In this document: piece by piece, positions 25,146 to 33,951 of the stretch
Position numbering within the stretch: position 1 is the first letter of the stretch
How the letters are laid out: each line of letters opens with the position of its first letter
Assembly: GCA_024699055.1 (NCBI GenBank)
Contig: JAILQG010000053.1
Span: 1 to 64,000, forward strand
DNA from: Bacteroidales bacterium
Lineage (GTDB): Bacteria; Bacteroidota; Bacteroidia; Bacteroidales; UBA932
Reading direction: 5' to 3'
Length of the DNA: 64,000 bases
Program-made: the position numbers and the translations under genes
Notes under the pieces: model-generated
Databases searched by the model: none
Seen by the model: the letters and a program-made list of their open reading frames with translations, nothing else
Told to the model about the DNA's origin: nothing

Positions 25146-27961
25146 CCGGATTTCTCAGACAAGTCGCACGACAATACTACACAGGCGGTCACGATTTCAG
25201 CCGCCTGTGTTTCGTCTTTCCCAGCAAAAGGGCCATCCTGTTCTTCAGGAAACACCTGGCCGAAGAAGTGAAGAAAGACGGGCGTACCAGCATGGCTCCC
25301 GCCTGCTGCACCATGAACGACTTCTTCTACCGAATCACCGGTGGCCACAAGGCCGACCGCATCCTGCAGCTCATCCGGCTGTACGAATGCTTCTGCCGCC
25401 TCGTGAAAGACCCCGAGCCCCTCGACGACTTCCTCTACTGGGGCGACGTCATGCTGTCGGATTTCAACGACGTGGACAAGTACCTGGCCGATCCCGACAG
25501 GCTTTGGAAAAACGTGGACGAGTTCAAGGGTATGCAGGACCTTTCCTTCCTGGAAGAAGACCAGCGCAGGGCCATTCTCGAGTTCCTCGGCCATTTCGAC
25601 CGCGAAGGCGAGATCAAGCGCGGTTTCCTGCGCATCTGGAACATCCTCCTCCCCCTCTACAAGGACTTCAATGCCGGTCTGGCGGCGGAAGGTCTGTCCT
25701 ACGAGGGCATGATATACCGCACCCTGGCCGAGAACCTCGACCGCGAAAGCGTCACCGACATCCTCGACCGCCATTTCGAACCGGGTACGCTCTTCGTGTT
25801 CGCCGGGCTCAATGCCCTCAACGAATGCGAGAAAAAGCTGCTGCGGAAAATGAAGGACGCCGGCCGCGCCCAATTCTGCTGGGACTGGTTCAGCCCCGAG
25901 ATTAAAGACCGCGGAAACATGGCCTCCTTCTTCATGGCCGGCAACGTGGAGCTTTTCGGGCAAGACCTCAAAACCGGGGAGCTGAACAGGCAAAGGCCGG
26001 AAATCAACATTCTCAGCGTTCCGTCTTCCGTGGGCCAGGCCAAGCAGCTGCCGGGCATTCTACAGCGTATAGGCGGCCACCACGACATCCGCACCGCCGT
26101 CATCCTTCCCGATGAAGGGCTGCTGGTACCCTTGATAAACAGCATTCCAGAAGACATCGACAAGATAAACGTCACCATGGGCTATCCCATGAAAGGGAGC
26201 GAGTGGCTGGGACTTCTGGGTATGCTTTCCGCCCTGCAACTCGGCATACGCGAGCTACCGGACGGACCGGCTTTCTACCACAGGCAGGTGCGGGGCATTT
26301 TCTCGAACGGACTGTTCCGCAGCGTCATCTCACCTGAGGAAAAGGAAACCGTCGAAAAGCTCAAGACCGCCGGAAAAATCTACATCCCAGTTTCGGATTT
26401 CGCCTCAGGAGACATTCTGCAGGCCATTTTCTGCAAGGCCGGGGACAAGGCGTCTTACCTGAAAGACATCATCCTTCGCATCGCCCATGCCATACGCGAG
26501 GACAAGGCGCATGCGATGGAGCTGGAGTTCGCCATGCACAGCTACAAGGCCGTCACGCGGCTCGGCGAACTCAACCCGGCCGTGAGCGACAAGGCATGGT
26601 GGAAGCTGTTCATGCAGCTGCTCTCCGGAGATACCGTCCCCTTCGAGGGCGAGCCGCTCGAAGGGATGCAGATAATGGGGCCGCTGGAAACCCGCGCCCT
26701 CGACTTCGACAACCTGGTCATCCTCTCTTGCAACGAAGGCATGTTCCCGCGGAAGTCGGTGGCGGCGTCGTTCATTCCACCCGAGCTTCGAAAGGGCTTC
26801 GGACTCCCCACCTATGAGTTCCAGGACTCGATATGGGCATACTATTTCTACCGCCTCATCCAGAGGGCAGAGAAAGTCTGGCTGGTCTTCGATTCCCGCA
26901 CCGAGGGCATACGCCAGGGCGAGGAAAGCCGCTACATCAAACAACTCTCGCTCGTTTACGGCTTCAAGCTCAACCGCTATGTGGTGAGTTCACCGGCAAA
27001 GGGCGTTGAAGTGCCCGGAAGCATCCCCAAGACCCAGGAAGACCTCGCCGTCATGGCATCCCCGGATTTCCATCTCAGCGCATCCTCGATGAGGCAGTAC
27101 CTGAACTGTCCGGCAGCCCTGTATTACAGCAGCATCAAGGGCCTCAGGCAGCCTGACGAACTAGAGGAGAACCTCGACCCGGGAATGCTCGGGAGCGTAC
27201 TCCACACCGTCATGCACGCCCTTTATTCCACCAATCCGTCCGAAAAGGAAGAAAAACGGCTCAGGCCGCTCGAACAGGTTGGCGCAAGCTATCTGAAAGC
27301 ACTGCTGAAGGATACCGAGGGCCTTGCGAAACAGGTGCGCATGCGCATCATCCAGAAACTGGGAAACGTCCCGGAGGTTACCGGACGCAACCTGGTCTAC
27401 GAGGATATCGTCTGCCGCTACGCCCGCAAGATTCTCGAATGCGACCTCGCCCTTCTCGAGAGCAAGGGTCTCCCCTCCTTCAAGATATTCGGCCTGGAGG
27501 AATACAGGGAAACGGTGATAGGCGGATTCCGTTTTATCGGGTACATCGACAGGCTCGACTGTTTTGAGCCCGGAACGATCCGGGTCGTGGACTACAAGAC
27601 CGGGAAAGTCGAAGACAGCGAGATGGAAATCACCGATGACAACGCATCCAAGGTGATCGACATTCTCTTCGGCAATGACAACAGCAAGAGGCCGGGCATC
27701 GCCCTGCAGCTCTACATCTACGACCGGTTCATGGATGGCGGAACCGGCGGCCGCACTGTTCTCAACAGCATCTACCAGACCCAGCGTCTGTTCACCGAAG
27801 GGGTGCGCACAAGCGCGCTGAGCAGGGTTTTCCTCGAAGGGATGGAGCCCCGCCTGGTCGAAAAGCTGGAAGAACTGCGCAATCCCGAAATTCCGTGGCA
27901 GCGCACTTCCGAGGCCAAAACCTGCGAGTATTGTGACTTCAAGAATATCTGCGGAAGATGA
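25142..27961 (+). CDS. addB: AddB-like subunit of the AddAB helicase-nuclease
   Basis: This 939-residue protein has an inactivated helicase-like body that opens with SRLCFVFPSKRAILFFRKHL, and a C-terminal PD-(D/E)XK nuclease (FIGYIDRLDCF, IRVVDYKTGKVED near residue 815). Cys in MRQYLNCPAALYY near 657 and the closing TCEYCDFKNICGR give the four-cysteine iron-sulfur staple of AddB nucleases. AddAB resects double-strand breaks for RecA loading. The gene overlaps the lolA-like stop upstream and the addA start downstream in ATGA, so the two subunits should be made together. Confidence 0.92.
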   Translation: MTGFLRQVARQYYTGGHDFSRLCFVFPSKRAILFFRKHLAEEVKKDGRTSMAPACCTMNDFFYRITGGHKADRILQLIRLYECFCRLVKDPEPLDDFLYWGDVMLSDFNDVDKYLADPDRLWKNVDEFKGMQDLSFLEEDQRRAILEFLGHFDREGEIKRGFLRIWNILLPLYKDFNAGLAAEGLSYEGMIYRTLAENLDRESVTDILDRHFEPGTLFVFAGLNALNECEKKLLRKMKDAGRAQFCWDWFSPEIKDRGNMASFFMAGNVELFGQDLKTGELNRQRPEINILSVPSSVGQAKQLPGILQRIGGHHDIRTAVILPDEGLLVPLINSIPEDIDKINVTMGYPMKGSEWLGLLGMLSALQLGIRELPDGPAFYHRQVRGIFSNGLFRSVISPEEKETVEKLKTAGKIYIPVSDFASGDILQAIFCKAGDKASYLKDIILRIAHAIREDKAHAMELEFAMHSYKAVTRLGELNPAVSDKAWWKLFMQLLSGDTVPFEGEPLEGMQIMGPLETRALDFDNLVILSCNEGMFPRKSVAASFIPPELRKGFGLPTYEFQDSIWAYYFYRLIQRAEKVWLVFDSRTEGIRQGEESRYIKQLSLVYGFKLNRYVVSSPAKGVEVPGSIPKTQEDLAVMASPDFHLSASSMRQYLNCPAALYYSSIKGLRQPDELEENLDPGMLGSVLHTVMHALYSTNPSEKEEKRLRPLEQVGASYLKALLKDTEGLAKQVRMRIIQKLGNVPEVTGRNLVYEDIVCRYARKILECDLALLESKGLPSFKIFGLEEYRETVIGGFRFIGYIDRLDCFEPGTIRVVDYKTGKVEDSEMEITDDNASKVIDILFGNDNSKRPGIALQLYIYDRFMDGGTGGRTVLNSIYQTQRLFTEGVRTSALSRVFLEGMEPRLVEKLEELRNPEIPWQRTSEAKTCEYCDFKNICGR

Positions 27962-30759
27962 TAGACGTCAAGAAAGCATCCGCCGGTTCCGGCAAGACAT
28001 ACACCCTGGCCCACACCTACATCGACCTGCTCGCCGACGAACTCGCGTACCGCCATATCCTGGCCGTCACCTTTACCAACAAAGCCACGGCCGAGATGAA
28101 GGACAGGATACTGAATTACCTTGCCGAAGATCCTGAAAAACGGAGCAAGCTCGTCAGGATCCTGCACGACTACAGCGCCTTCGCGGTAAGCACCATCGAC
28201 CGCTTCTTCCAGCGTGCCCTCAAGTCGTTTGCAAGGGAGATCGGCCAGATGGCCGACTATCAGGTGGAACTCGACCGCGATTCGCTCATAGCCGAGGCGA
28301 TGGACCGCATCCTGGACTCGCTCACCGGCGAGGAGTCCCAGAAGGAGATTCTGGGCTGGCTCCGAGAGAACGTCGCCGACAAGCTCGAGAGCGGAGGCCG
28401 GCCTTCCATAGACAATACGCTCTACGAAATGGGCAAGAAGCTCGGGAGCGAGGAGCGCAGGCGGCTCCGTGCCGCACATGGCGTCACCGACGACGAATTC
28501 TCAAAGGAACGGCTCGCCAAGGTGCGGAAAAGCTGCCGCGAAATTATCAGGAAATTCGCCTCCGACGTGAGGGAAGCGGCGCTCGCCCTGCCGGTCCTTG
28601 ACGACAAAACGGCCGAAGGGCATCGGCAGCAATACACGAAGGTCGTCTGGTTCAAGCAGATAACGAAGCCGTTGAAAAAGCTTTCGGCCGCAGCCGAGGG
28701 CACTCCTTTCATGGCCCTTTTCGAAAAGCCTTTCGTCGTATACAACACCGCAAGGATAGTGGAGGCCCAGGTGTTCAGCCTCGGGCTCGCAAGGGAGTTT
28801 TTCAGGGAGTTCGAAGCTCTCATGCACGAGAAGAACGTCCTCCCCCTCGACGACTCCAACACGCTGCTGGCCAGGATTATAGCCGGCAGCGACACCCCGT
28901 TCGTATATGAAAAGCTCGGAGTCCGCTATGAGAACTTCCTGCTGGACGAATTCCAGGACACCTCCGTCATCCAGTGGGAGAACTTCCTCCCGCTCCTCCG
29001 CGAGAGCGACTCCAACCACAAGCGCTCGCTCATAGTGGGCGACGTGAAACAGAGCATTTACCGCTGGCGAGACTCCGACTGGACGCTGCTCGCGGAAAGG
29101 GTGCAGGCTGAGTTTCCCGGAGCGGTGGTCGAGCCCCGCAGGGAGAACTACCGCAGCTGCAGGGAAATCGTGGAATTCAACAGCGAGTTCTTCCCCTATG
29201 CAGCAAATACCCTCGGCCTGCAGGACCTCTATTCCGACGCAAAGCAGGAGGTAAAGACCGGGGACGGGCAGCAGGGACACGTCCAGGTGTCTTTCTGCGC
29301 CGCAGAGGATGAGATCCCCAAAGTGATGGAATCCATAGAAACGGCGCGGGCCGCGGGCGCCCGCTTCAGCGACATCGCCATCCTGGTCCGAAACAACAAA
29401 GACGGCTTCGAAATCGCATCGAAACTGCTTGCCGGCGGGTATCCGGTCGTCTCGGACGACTCCCTCAAGGTAAACGCCTCAGGTACGGTACGCAAGCTGG
29501 TGAGCCTGCTCAGCTGCCTGGAGAACCCCCTCGACACCATCAACGCATTCATCATCCGCGATGCTAAAGTGCAGTTCCCGCAGGAATACCACTCGCTTGT
29601 GGGGCTCTGCGAAGATCTGCTCGCCCAGCTCAGGGAAGCCGATCCGGACGTCTTCGAAGGCGAAACCCTGTTCATCGAAGCCTTCATGGACGAGCTCCGC
29701 GAGTGGACGGAAGTGAACGGCAACAGCCTCCGCTTCTTCCTTGAGTATTGGAACCGGAAACCCCGCTATATCAGCTCACCCGAGAATTCAGATTCCATCA
29801 CGATCCTTACGGTCCACAAGGCGAAAGGACTTGAATTCCCCTATGTCATCTTCCCCTTCGCCGAAAAAGTGGAGATTTTCAGGAAAGAAGACCGGTGGTG
29901 CTGGCTGGACGTCTCCGGCACGCCCTTCGACCCTGCAGTTTCCGGCATCTATTCCGTAACGATGAGCTCCGTATGCGAAGATTCCCTTTTCGCCAGGGAG
30001 TATGAGCTGGAGAAACGCATGCAGTGCGTGGACAACCTGAACATTTTCTACGTGGCGCTCACGAGGGCCGTCTGCTGCCTGCACGTGATTGCATGCAATC
30101 CCCCCAAGACTCACAAAAAAGGCGAGGCGAAAGCGATCTCGCATATACTCTGGGACTTCTGCGATTCAAACCAGGAGTTTTCGCGAGGCTCCATGTATGA
30201 TTTCTCCGCACTCCGCCGGGAAAGCGGAAAGTCGGAGATGTCTTTCCCCGCCGGATATCCCATCATTCCGGCTGGCGGCAGGCTCACGCCGTCCACCGAC
30301 GCCTTCGACTTCTTCGGCCCCGACGGCGAAGTGGGTATCGATGCGTCTCCGCGTCGCAACGGCGTGGTGCTCCACGGCATAATGGCCGGAATCAGGAGCG
30401 CAGGCGACCTCGAGGGGGCAGTTCGCGAAGCGGTACTCAGCGGCACGCTCGACTCGGCCCAGGCGAAAGACGCCCTAGCACTGCTGTCGAAGCGGATCAC
30501 CGCGCATCCCGAATTCTTCGGCGGAGGCGGATACAATGAGGTTTCCATAATAGCCCCGGACGGCAGGGACCGCCGCCCCGACAGGGTGATTGAAAGCGGA
30601 GGGAAGGTCACGGTGATAGACTACAAATTCGCCAGGCCATGCAGCGAACATCGCCGTCAGGTGCGCGAGTACATGGACCTATACCGGAGCATGGGCTACC
30701 GGGAAGTCGAGGGCTTCCTGTGGTACGTCTTTCCCGACAGGATAGAGGCCGTGGATTAG
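27958..30759 (+). CDS. addA: AddA-like UvrD-family helicase-nuclease subunit
   Basis: This 933-residue protein carries all superfamily 1 helicase motifs: Walker A KASAGSGKTYTLA at residues 7-14, FTNKATAEMK, Walker B FLLDEFQDTS near 326, GDVKQSIYRWRDSD, TVHKAKGLEFPYVIFP near 620 and FYVALTRA near 697. The C-terminal RecB-type nuclease motif is seen in RRPDRVIESGGKVTVIDYKF near 880. The length is shorter than Firmicutes AddA (about 1200) but normal for Bacteroidetes. It starts on the ATGA shared with addB and ends the long co-directional run; alr then has its own promoter. Confidence 0.95.
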   Translation: MIDVKKASAGSGKTYTLAHTYIDLLADELAYRHILAVTFTNKATAEMKDRILNYLAEDPEKRSKLVRILHDYSAFAVSTIDRFFQRALKSFAREIGQMADYQVELDRDSLIAEAMDRILDSLTGEESQKEILGWLRENVADKLESGGRPSIDNTLYEMGKKLGSEERRRLRAAHGVTDDEFSKERLAKVRKSCREIIRKFASDVREAALALPVLDDKTAEGHRQQYTKVVWFKQITKPLKKLSAAAEGTPFMALFEKPFVVYNTARIVEAQVFSLGLAREFFREFEALMHEKNVLPLDDSNTLLARIIAGSDTPFVYEKLGVRYENFLLDEFQDTSVIQWENFLPLLRESDSNHKRSLIVGDVKQSIYRWRDSDWTLLAERVQAEFPGAVVEPRRENYRSCREIVEFNSEFFPYAANTLGLQDLYSDAKQEVKTGDGQQGHVQVSFCAAEDEIPKVMESIETARAAGARFSDIAILVRNNKDGFEIASKLLAGGYPVVSDDSLKVNASGTVRKLVSLLSCLENPLDTINAFIIRDAKVQFPQEYHSLVGLCEDLLAQLREADPDVFEGETLFIEAFMDELREWTEVNGNSLRFFLEYWNRKPRYISSPENSDSITILTVHKAKGLEFPYVIFPFAEKVEIFRKEDRWCWLDVSGTPFDPAVSGIYSVTMSSVCEDSLFAREYELEKRMQCVDNLNIFYVALTRAVCCLHVIACNPPKTHKKGEAKAISHILWDFCDSNQEFSRGSMYDFSALRRESGKSEMSFPAGYPIIPAGGRLTPSTDAFDFFGPDGEVGIDASPRRNGVVLHGIMAGIRSAGDLEGAVREAVLSGTLDSAQAKDALALLSKRITAHPEFFGGGGYNEVSIIAPDGRDRRPDRVIESGGKVTVIDYKFARPCSEHRRQVREYMDLYRSMGYREVEGFLWYVFPDRIEAVD

Positions 30760-30780
30760 CCGATATTGGGAGGAATTGTT

Positions 30781-30789
30781 TATTTTTGC
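30781..30789 (+). promoter_or_regulatory. -7 promoter element TATTTTTGC for alr
   Basis: Perfect TAnnTTTGC box. Only 7 nt separate it from the alr ATG at 30797, so the mRNA should be leaderless or carry a leader of a few nt. Confidence 0.6.
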
Positions 30790-30796
30790 ATGATAT

Positions 30797-31906
30797 ATGG
30801 GTAGCGACGACTTCTCACGGCTTGAACTGAGTTTGCCTGCGGCACAGGCGAACTACAGGTATTTCCGTTCCCTGCTCGAGCCCGAAACCAGGCTTCTTGT
30901 TCTGGTCAAGGCCAATGCATACGGGCACGGAGCCGTCGAATTCGCCAGCATGATGCAGCAGGCCGGAGCCAATTATCTCGCAGTTGCGCTTCCGGTTGAA
31001 GGCATCGAACTCCGCAAGGCCGGTATCTCCATGCCAGTCATGGTGCTCACTTCCGGCACCGATTTCTTCGAAGAGATGGTGGATTACCGCCTTGAGCCCT
31101 CCATTCCCAACCTGTCAACGCTCAAACAGCTGGTGGACGTGCTTCAGAAACGCGGAGTCACCGGCTTCCCCATCCATATCAAACTCGACACCGGCATGCA
31201 CCGCCTCGGCTTCATGACCGACGAGCTGCCGCAGCTGTTCAGTTTCCTTTCCGGATGCACCAGCGTACGCGTGGTATCCTGCTTCTCGCACCTTGCGGCG
31301 GCGGAAGACCCCGACGCGGACGACTTCACCCTCGGGCAGATAAAGCTGTTCGAGCAGAACGCGACGGCACTGGGCAAAGCCCTGGGATACAAACCCATGT
31401 GGCACATCCTCAATTCCGCCGGCATCGAACGCTTCCCGCAGTATCAGTGGGATATGGTGCGCCTGGGAATAGGCATTTACGGAATCAGCGCACTGCCCGG
31501 AGTCAGTCTGGAACCGGTCGCTTCGCTTAAGGTCAAAGTGCTGCAGGTCAAGCATCTGAGGCAGTCTGACGGCGCCATAGGTTACGGCCGCATGGGCGGC
31601 ATTGCAGACGGAGGCACCACCATAGCCACCATCCCGTGCGGCTATGCCGACGGGCTCGACAGGCATCTTGGCCGGGGAAACGCTTCATTCGCGATCAACG
31701 GTCACCGCGCCCCTACCATAGGCAACATCTGCATGGACATGTGCATGCTCGACGTGACCGGCATCCCCTGCAAGGTAGGCGACACGGTTACCATCTTCGG
31801 GGACGATCCGACAGTCACGGAACTTGCCGGCATACTCGGCACCATTCCGTACGAAATCCTCACGAGCGTACCGCGGAGGATAGAAAGAATTATCGTGAGA
31901 AAGTAA
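30797..31906 (+). CDS. alr: Alanine racemase
   Basis: This PLP enzyme converts L-Ala to D-Ala for peptidoglycan. The PLP lysine is in LLVLVKANAYGHGAVEFA (Lys about 38). The catalytic tyrosine is in DGAIGYGRMGGIADGG, and PTIGNICMDMCMLDVTG is the second racemase signature. The length of 369 residues is typical. ATG 30797 is the first start after the promoter. It is not fused to MurF, unlike some Bacteroidetes alr genes. Its 3' end overlaps the convergent manA-like gene by 17 nt. Confidence 0.97.
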   Translation: MGSDDFSRLELSLPAAQANYRYFRSLLEPETRLLVLVKANAYGHGAVEFASMMQQAGANYLAVALPVEGIELRKAGISMPVMVLTSGTDFFEEMVDYRLEPSIPNLSTLKQLVDVLQKRGVTGFPIHIKLDTGMHRLGFMTDELPQLFSFLSGCTSVRVVSCFSHLAAAEDPDADDFTLGQIKLFEQNATALGKALGYKPMWHILNSAGIERFPQYQWDMVRLGIGIYGISALPGVSLEPVASLKVKVLQVKHLRQSDGAIGYGRMGGIADGGTTIATIPCGYADGLDRHLGRGNASFAINGHRAPTIGNICMDMCMLDVTGIPCKVGDTVTIFGDDPTVTELAGILGTIPYEILTSVPRRIERIIVRK

Positions 31907-32909
31907 GGTCGGGCTCTTCGCGCTTTTCCACCAGCACTTCAAGCAGCAGAGTGCCCTTTTCGAGCGGCACCAGATAGAATTCTTCGCATTCGGAGGGCAC
32001 GAGCACAACTTCTCCCTCCTTTACCTTTACGTGATTCCTGCCGCCGTCATTGCCTTCCCCTGAAGACTGAAGGGCCATGGCGCCGCGGGCGCAAACGTAA
32101 GCCACGCAGGACCCGCCTTCGCCGGCAGTGATTTTCAGGGCCTCTTCGAGGTCGATGACATTGCTTGAGAACTGGGGCAGATGCACCATCCGCACCACGT
32201 TCGCGGGATCTTCGGGACGGCGGTCTTCCAGGCTGAATCCCATCAGGTTTTCGGCTGGGAACCTGTCGTATGAAATGAAGTCGAGCGCGTCGGCCAGGCC
32301 CAGCGAGATGCCCATGGATTCATCTTCGGGAAGGGTCTCGCCCCAGCCGCAGAGTCTGAAATCGAGGGCGGAGGATTCACTTATCTCTATTACCGAAAGC
32401 TTTCCGCGGAGAGCGTGGGGAATGCCGGGCGGGATATGGAAATACTGCCCCGCCTTCACGGGTACGGCGTTCATGAAAGAAGCGGGGTTCCCTTCGGTGC
32501 AGGCGGAGAAAAACGCGGAGACCTCCACTTTTTTCCGGAAACCCAGGAGCAGGCTCGCACCGGGTTCAGCCTTCTGCACATACCAGAGTTTTTCCTTCCC
32601 GAGGGAGTCGTAGCGCGCCCTTGCGTCTTCGTCGGAGGGGCACACGGTAAGGGGCATCGCCCCGTTTACACGGAGCATTTTCACCTGGAAGGGAAACTGC
32701 CTGCCGTACCAGTCGAACACATCGTCCCCCACCACACGGTCGAGATAGGTTTCCATGATCTCACCGAGGGCATTGCCGGCAAGCCATCCGTCCCTCACGG
32801 CAGTGTCGCGCCAACCCAGGTCGGCAAGCATCCATTCCTCTTTTCCCCAGGCGAAAACGTCTTCCACGGGGCAAAGCCGGAAGGGGTACAATTTCTTTTC
32901 TTCTTCCAT
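31890..32909 (-). CDS. Mannose-6-phosphate isomerase class I-like protein with altered zinc-site residues
   Basis: This 339-residue double-cupin protein is read from MEEEKKLYPFRLCPVED; the track start is a GTG three codons earlier. The class I PMI framework is clear: FPFQVKMLRVNGAMPLTVCP, DSLGKEKLWYVQKAEPGASL, GQYFHIPPGIPHALRG and a late cupin (EGEVVLVPSECEEFYLV). PMI interconverts mannose-6-P and fructose-6-P with zinc bound by Gln, His, Glu and His. Here the QxHP position reads TVCP and the TEMWY position reads EKLWY, so three ligands appear replaced, while the last His (GIPHAL) and an Arg (DFRLCG) remain. It may be a non-catalytic or differently active paralogue. It is convergent with alr and divergent from the DJ-1 gene. 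Confidence 0.8.
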   Translation of the reverse strand: MEEEKKLYPFRLCPVEDVFAWGKEEWMLADLGWRDTAVRDGWLAGNALGEIMETYLDRVVGDDVFDWYGRQFPFQVKMLRVNGAMPLTVCPSDEDARARYDSLGKEKLWYVQKAEPGASLLLGFRKKVEVSAFFSACTEGNPASFMNAVPVKAGQYFHIPPGIPHALRGKLSVIEISESSALDFRLCGWGETLPEDESMGISLGLADALDFISYDRFPAENLMGFSLEDRRPEDPANVVRMVHLPQFSSNVIDLEEALKITAGEGGSCVAYVCARGAMALQSSGEGNDGGRNHVKVKEGEVVLVPSECEEFYLVPLEKGTLLLEVLVEKREEPDLTFSR

Positions 32910-32918
32910 TATTTTCAC

Positions 32919-32940
32919 TATCTTTACAAACGCGAAGATA
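32919..32940. promoter_or_regulatory. Back-to-back promoter boxes between manA-like and DJ-1 genes
   Basis: The plus strand has TATCTTTAC (32919-32927, one mismatch) 27 nt before the DJ-1 ATG. The minus strand has TATCTTCGC (32932-32940, weaker) 22 nt before the manA-like ATG. Only 4 nt separate the boxes, so polymerases on the two strands would exclude each other. Confidence 0.4.
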
Positions 32941-32954
32941 CTTATTTTTTCGGT

Positions 32955-33533
32955 ATGAAAGGAATCTACATTTTTCTTGCGGACGGCTTCGAGGACGTAG
33001 AGGCCCTCGGCACCAACGACGTCCTGCGCAGGGCAGGTCTGAGGACCGAACTCGTAGCAATCGGCGAAGAACCGTTCGTGTGCTCATCCCATGGCGTCAC
33101 CGTAGGCACCGACAGCTGCCTCGAATTCCTGGATGTCAGCCATGAAGGCACCACTCAGGAAGACGTGCTCATCTTCCCGGGAGGCATGCCCGGCACCCGC
33201 AACCTGGCAGCCTGCAGGCCGCTCATGAAGCTCATGCAGGAGCATTACGACGCCGGAGGCACCGTAGCCTGCATCTGTGCTGCGCCAGGCCTGGTTCTCA
33301 CACAGCTGAAAGGCATAGCAGGAAGCGCTGTCACGTGCTTCGACGGGTTCGAAAAAGAGCTGGAGGCAGCTTCCCTCAGGTTCGAACCGCGTCCGGCCAT
33401 AACCAGCGGACGGGTCATCACCGGCCGCAGTGCAGGCCATGCCTTAGCCTTCGCGCTCGAGATAGTCGCCAAGGTGCGTCCCGATAAATGCGCCGAAGTA
33501 AGTCATCATCTCTACCTTCAGACCGACCTGTAA
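32955..33533 (+). CDS. DJ-1/PfpI (YajL-like) family protein
   Basis: This 192-residue protein is read from MKGIYIFLADGFEDVEALGT; the track ORF extends far upstream antisense to the manA-like gene and is not used. The DJ-1 features are the Glu in GFEDVEA (residue 16) and the nucleophile elbow TVACICAAPGLVL with reactive Cys about 108. The body reads VLIFPGGMPGTRNL and ITGRSAGHALAFALEIV. Members are described as deglycases or chaperones of oxidative and carbonyl stress; the exact activity is debated. Its TAA overlaps the ATG of the S4-domain gene (TAATG), so they form an operon. Confidence 0.92.
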   Translation: MKGIYIFLADGFEDVEALGTNDVLRRAGLRTELVAIGEEPFVCSSHGVTVGTDSCLEFLDVSHEGTTQEDVLIFPGGMPGTRNLAACRPLMKLMQEHYDAGGTVACICAAPGLVLTQLKGIAGSAVTCFDGFEKELEAASLRFEPRPAITSGRVITGRSAGHALAFALEIVAKVRPDKCAEVSHHLYLQTDL

Positions 33534-33916
33534 TGGACGAGAGGATAGACAAATACCTGTGGTGCATCCGCGCTTTCAAGACGAGGAGCGAGGCTACCGA
33601 AGCCTGTCACGGCAATAAAGTGCAGCTGAACGGGGTGAACGCCAAGCCATCCAAGCTGGTGAAGCCTGGCGATGAAATCTCGGTCCGCCGCGGCCCGGCG
33701 GTCATCAGTTACCGTGTGAGGCAGGGGCTCGACCACCGCGTGGGGGCAGCCCTCGTCCCGGATTATGCCGAAAACATCACCCCCGAAAGCGAGCTTGCCA
33801 AATTTCACGCTCCCGCCGAGACTTTCTTCGTCCGCCGCGACAAGGGCGCCGGCCGTCCTACAAAGAAGGACCGTCGCACCCTGGATGCCCTGTGGGACGG
33901 CTTCGATGAGGAATAG
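33533..33916 (+). CDS. S4-domain RNA-binding protein (HslR/Hsp15-like)
   Basis: This 127-residue protein is read from MDERIDKYLWCIRAFKTRSE; the track adds 15 codons that lie inside the DJ-1 gene. An N-terminal S4 domain (CHGNKVQLNGVNAKPSKLVK, PGDEISVRRG) covers about residues 1-65. A basic C-terminus (FFVRRDKGAGRPTKKDRRTL) completes it. Escherichia coli Hsp15 binds free 50S subunits with a stuck nascent chain. The pairing with a stress-type DJ-1 gene through a TAATG overlap fits a stress-linked translation role, which is inference. Confidence 0.9.
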   Translation: MDERIDKYLWCIRAFKTRSEATEACHGNKVQLNGVNAKPSKLVKPGDEISVRRGPAVISYRVRQGLDHRVGAALVPDYAENITPESELAKFHAPAETFFVRRDKGAGRPTKKDRRTLDALWDGFDEE

Positions 33917-33923
33917 AGGGTAA

Positions 33924-33951
33924 AAGAAAAGCGCCCGTTATTCGAGCGCTT
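33924..33951 (-). terminator. Terminator overlapping the end of the RNase G/E gene
   Basis: Minus-strand GAAGCGC pairs with GCGCTTTTC, followed by TTTTA. The left arm lies inside the last codons of the RNase gene, so stop codon and terminator are merged. The stem could also work weakly for the opposite strand. Confidence 0.5.

Noticed and set aside
32415-32954. Long N-terminal extension of the DJ-1 ORF in the track
   Set aside because: The extension is antisense to the manA-like gene; the family start and promoter fit ATG 32955.
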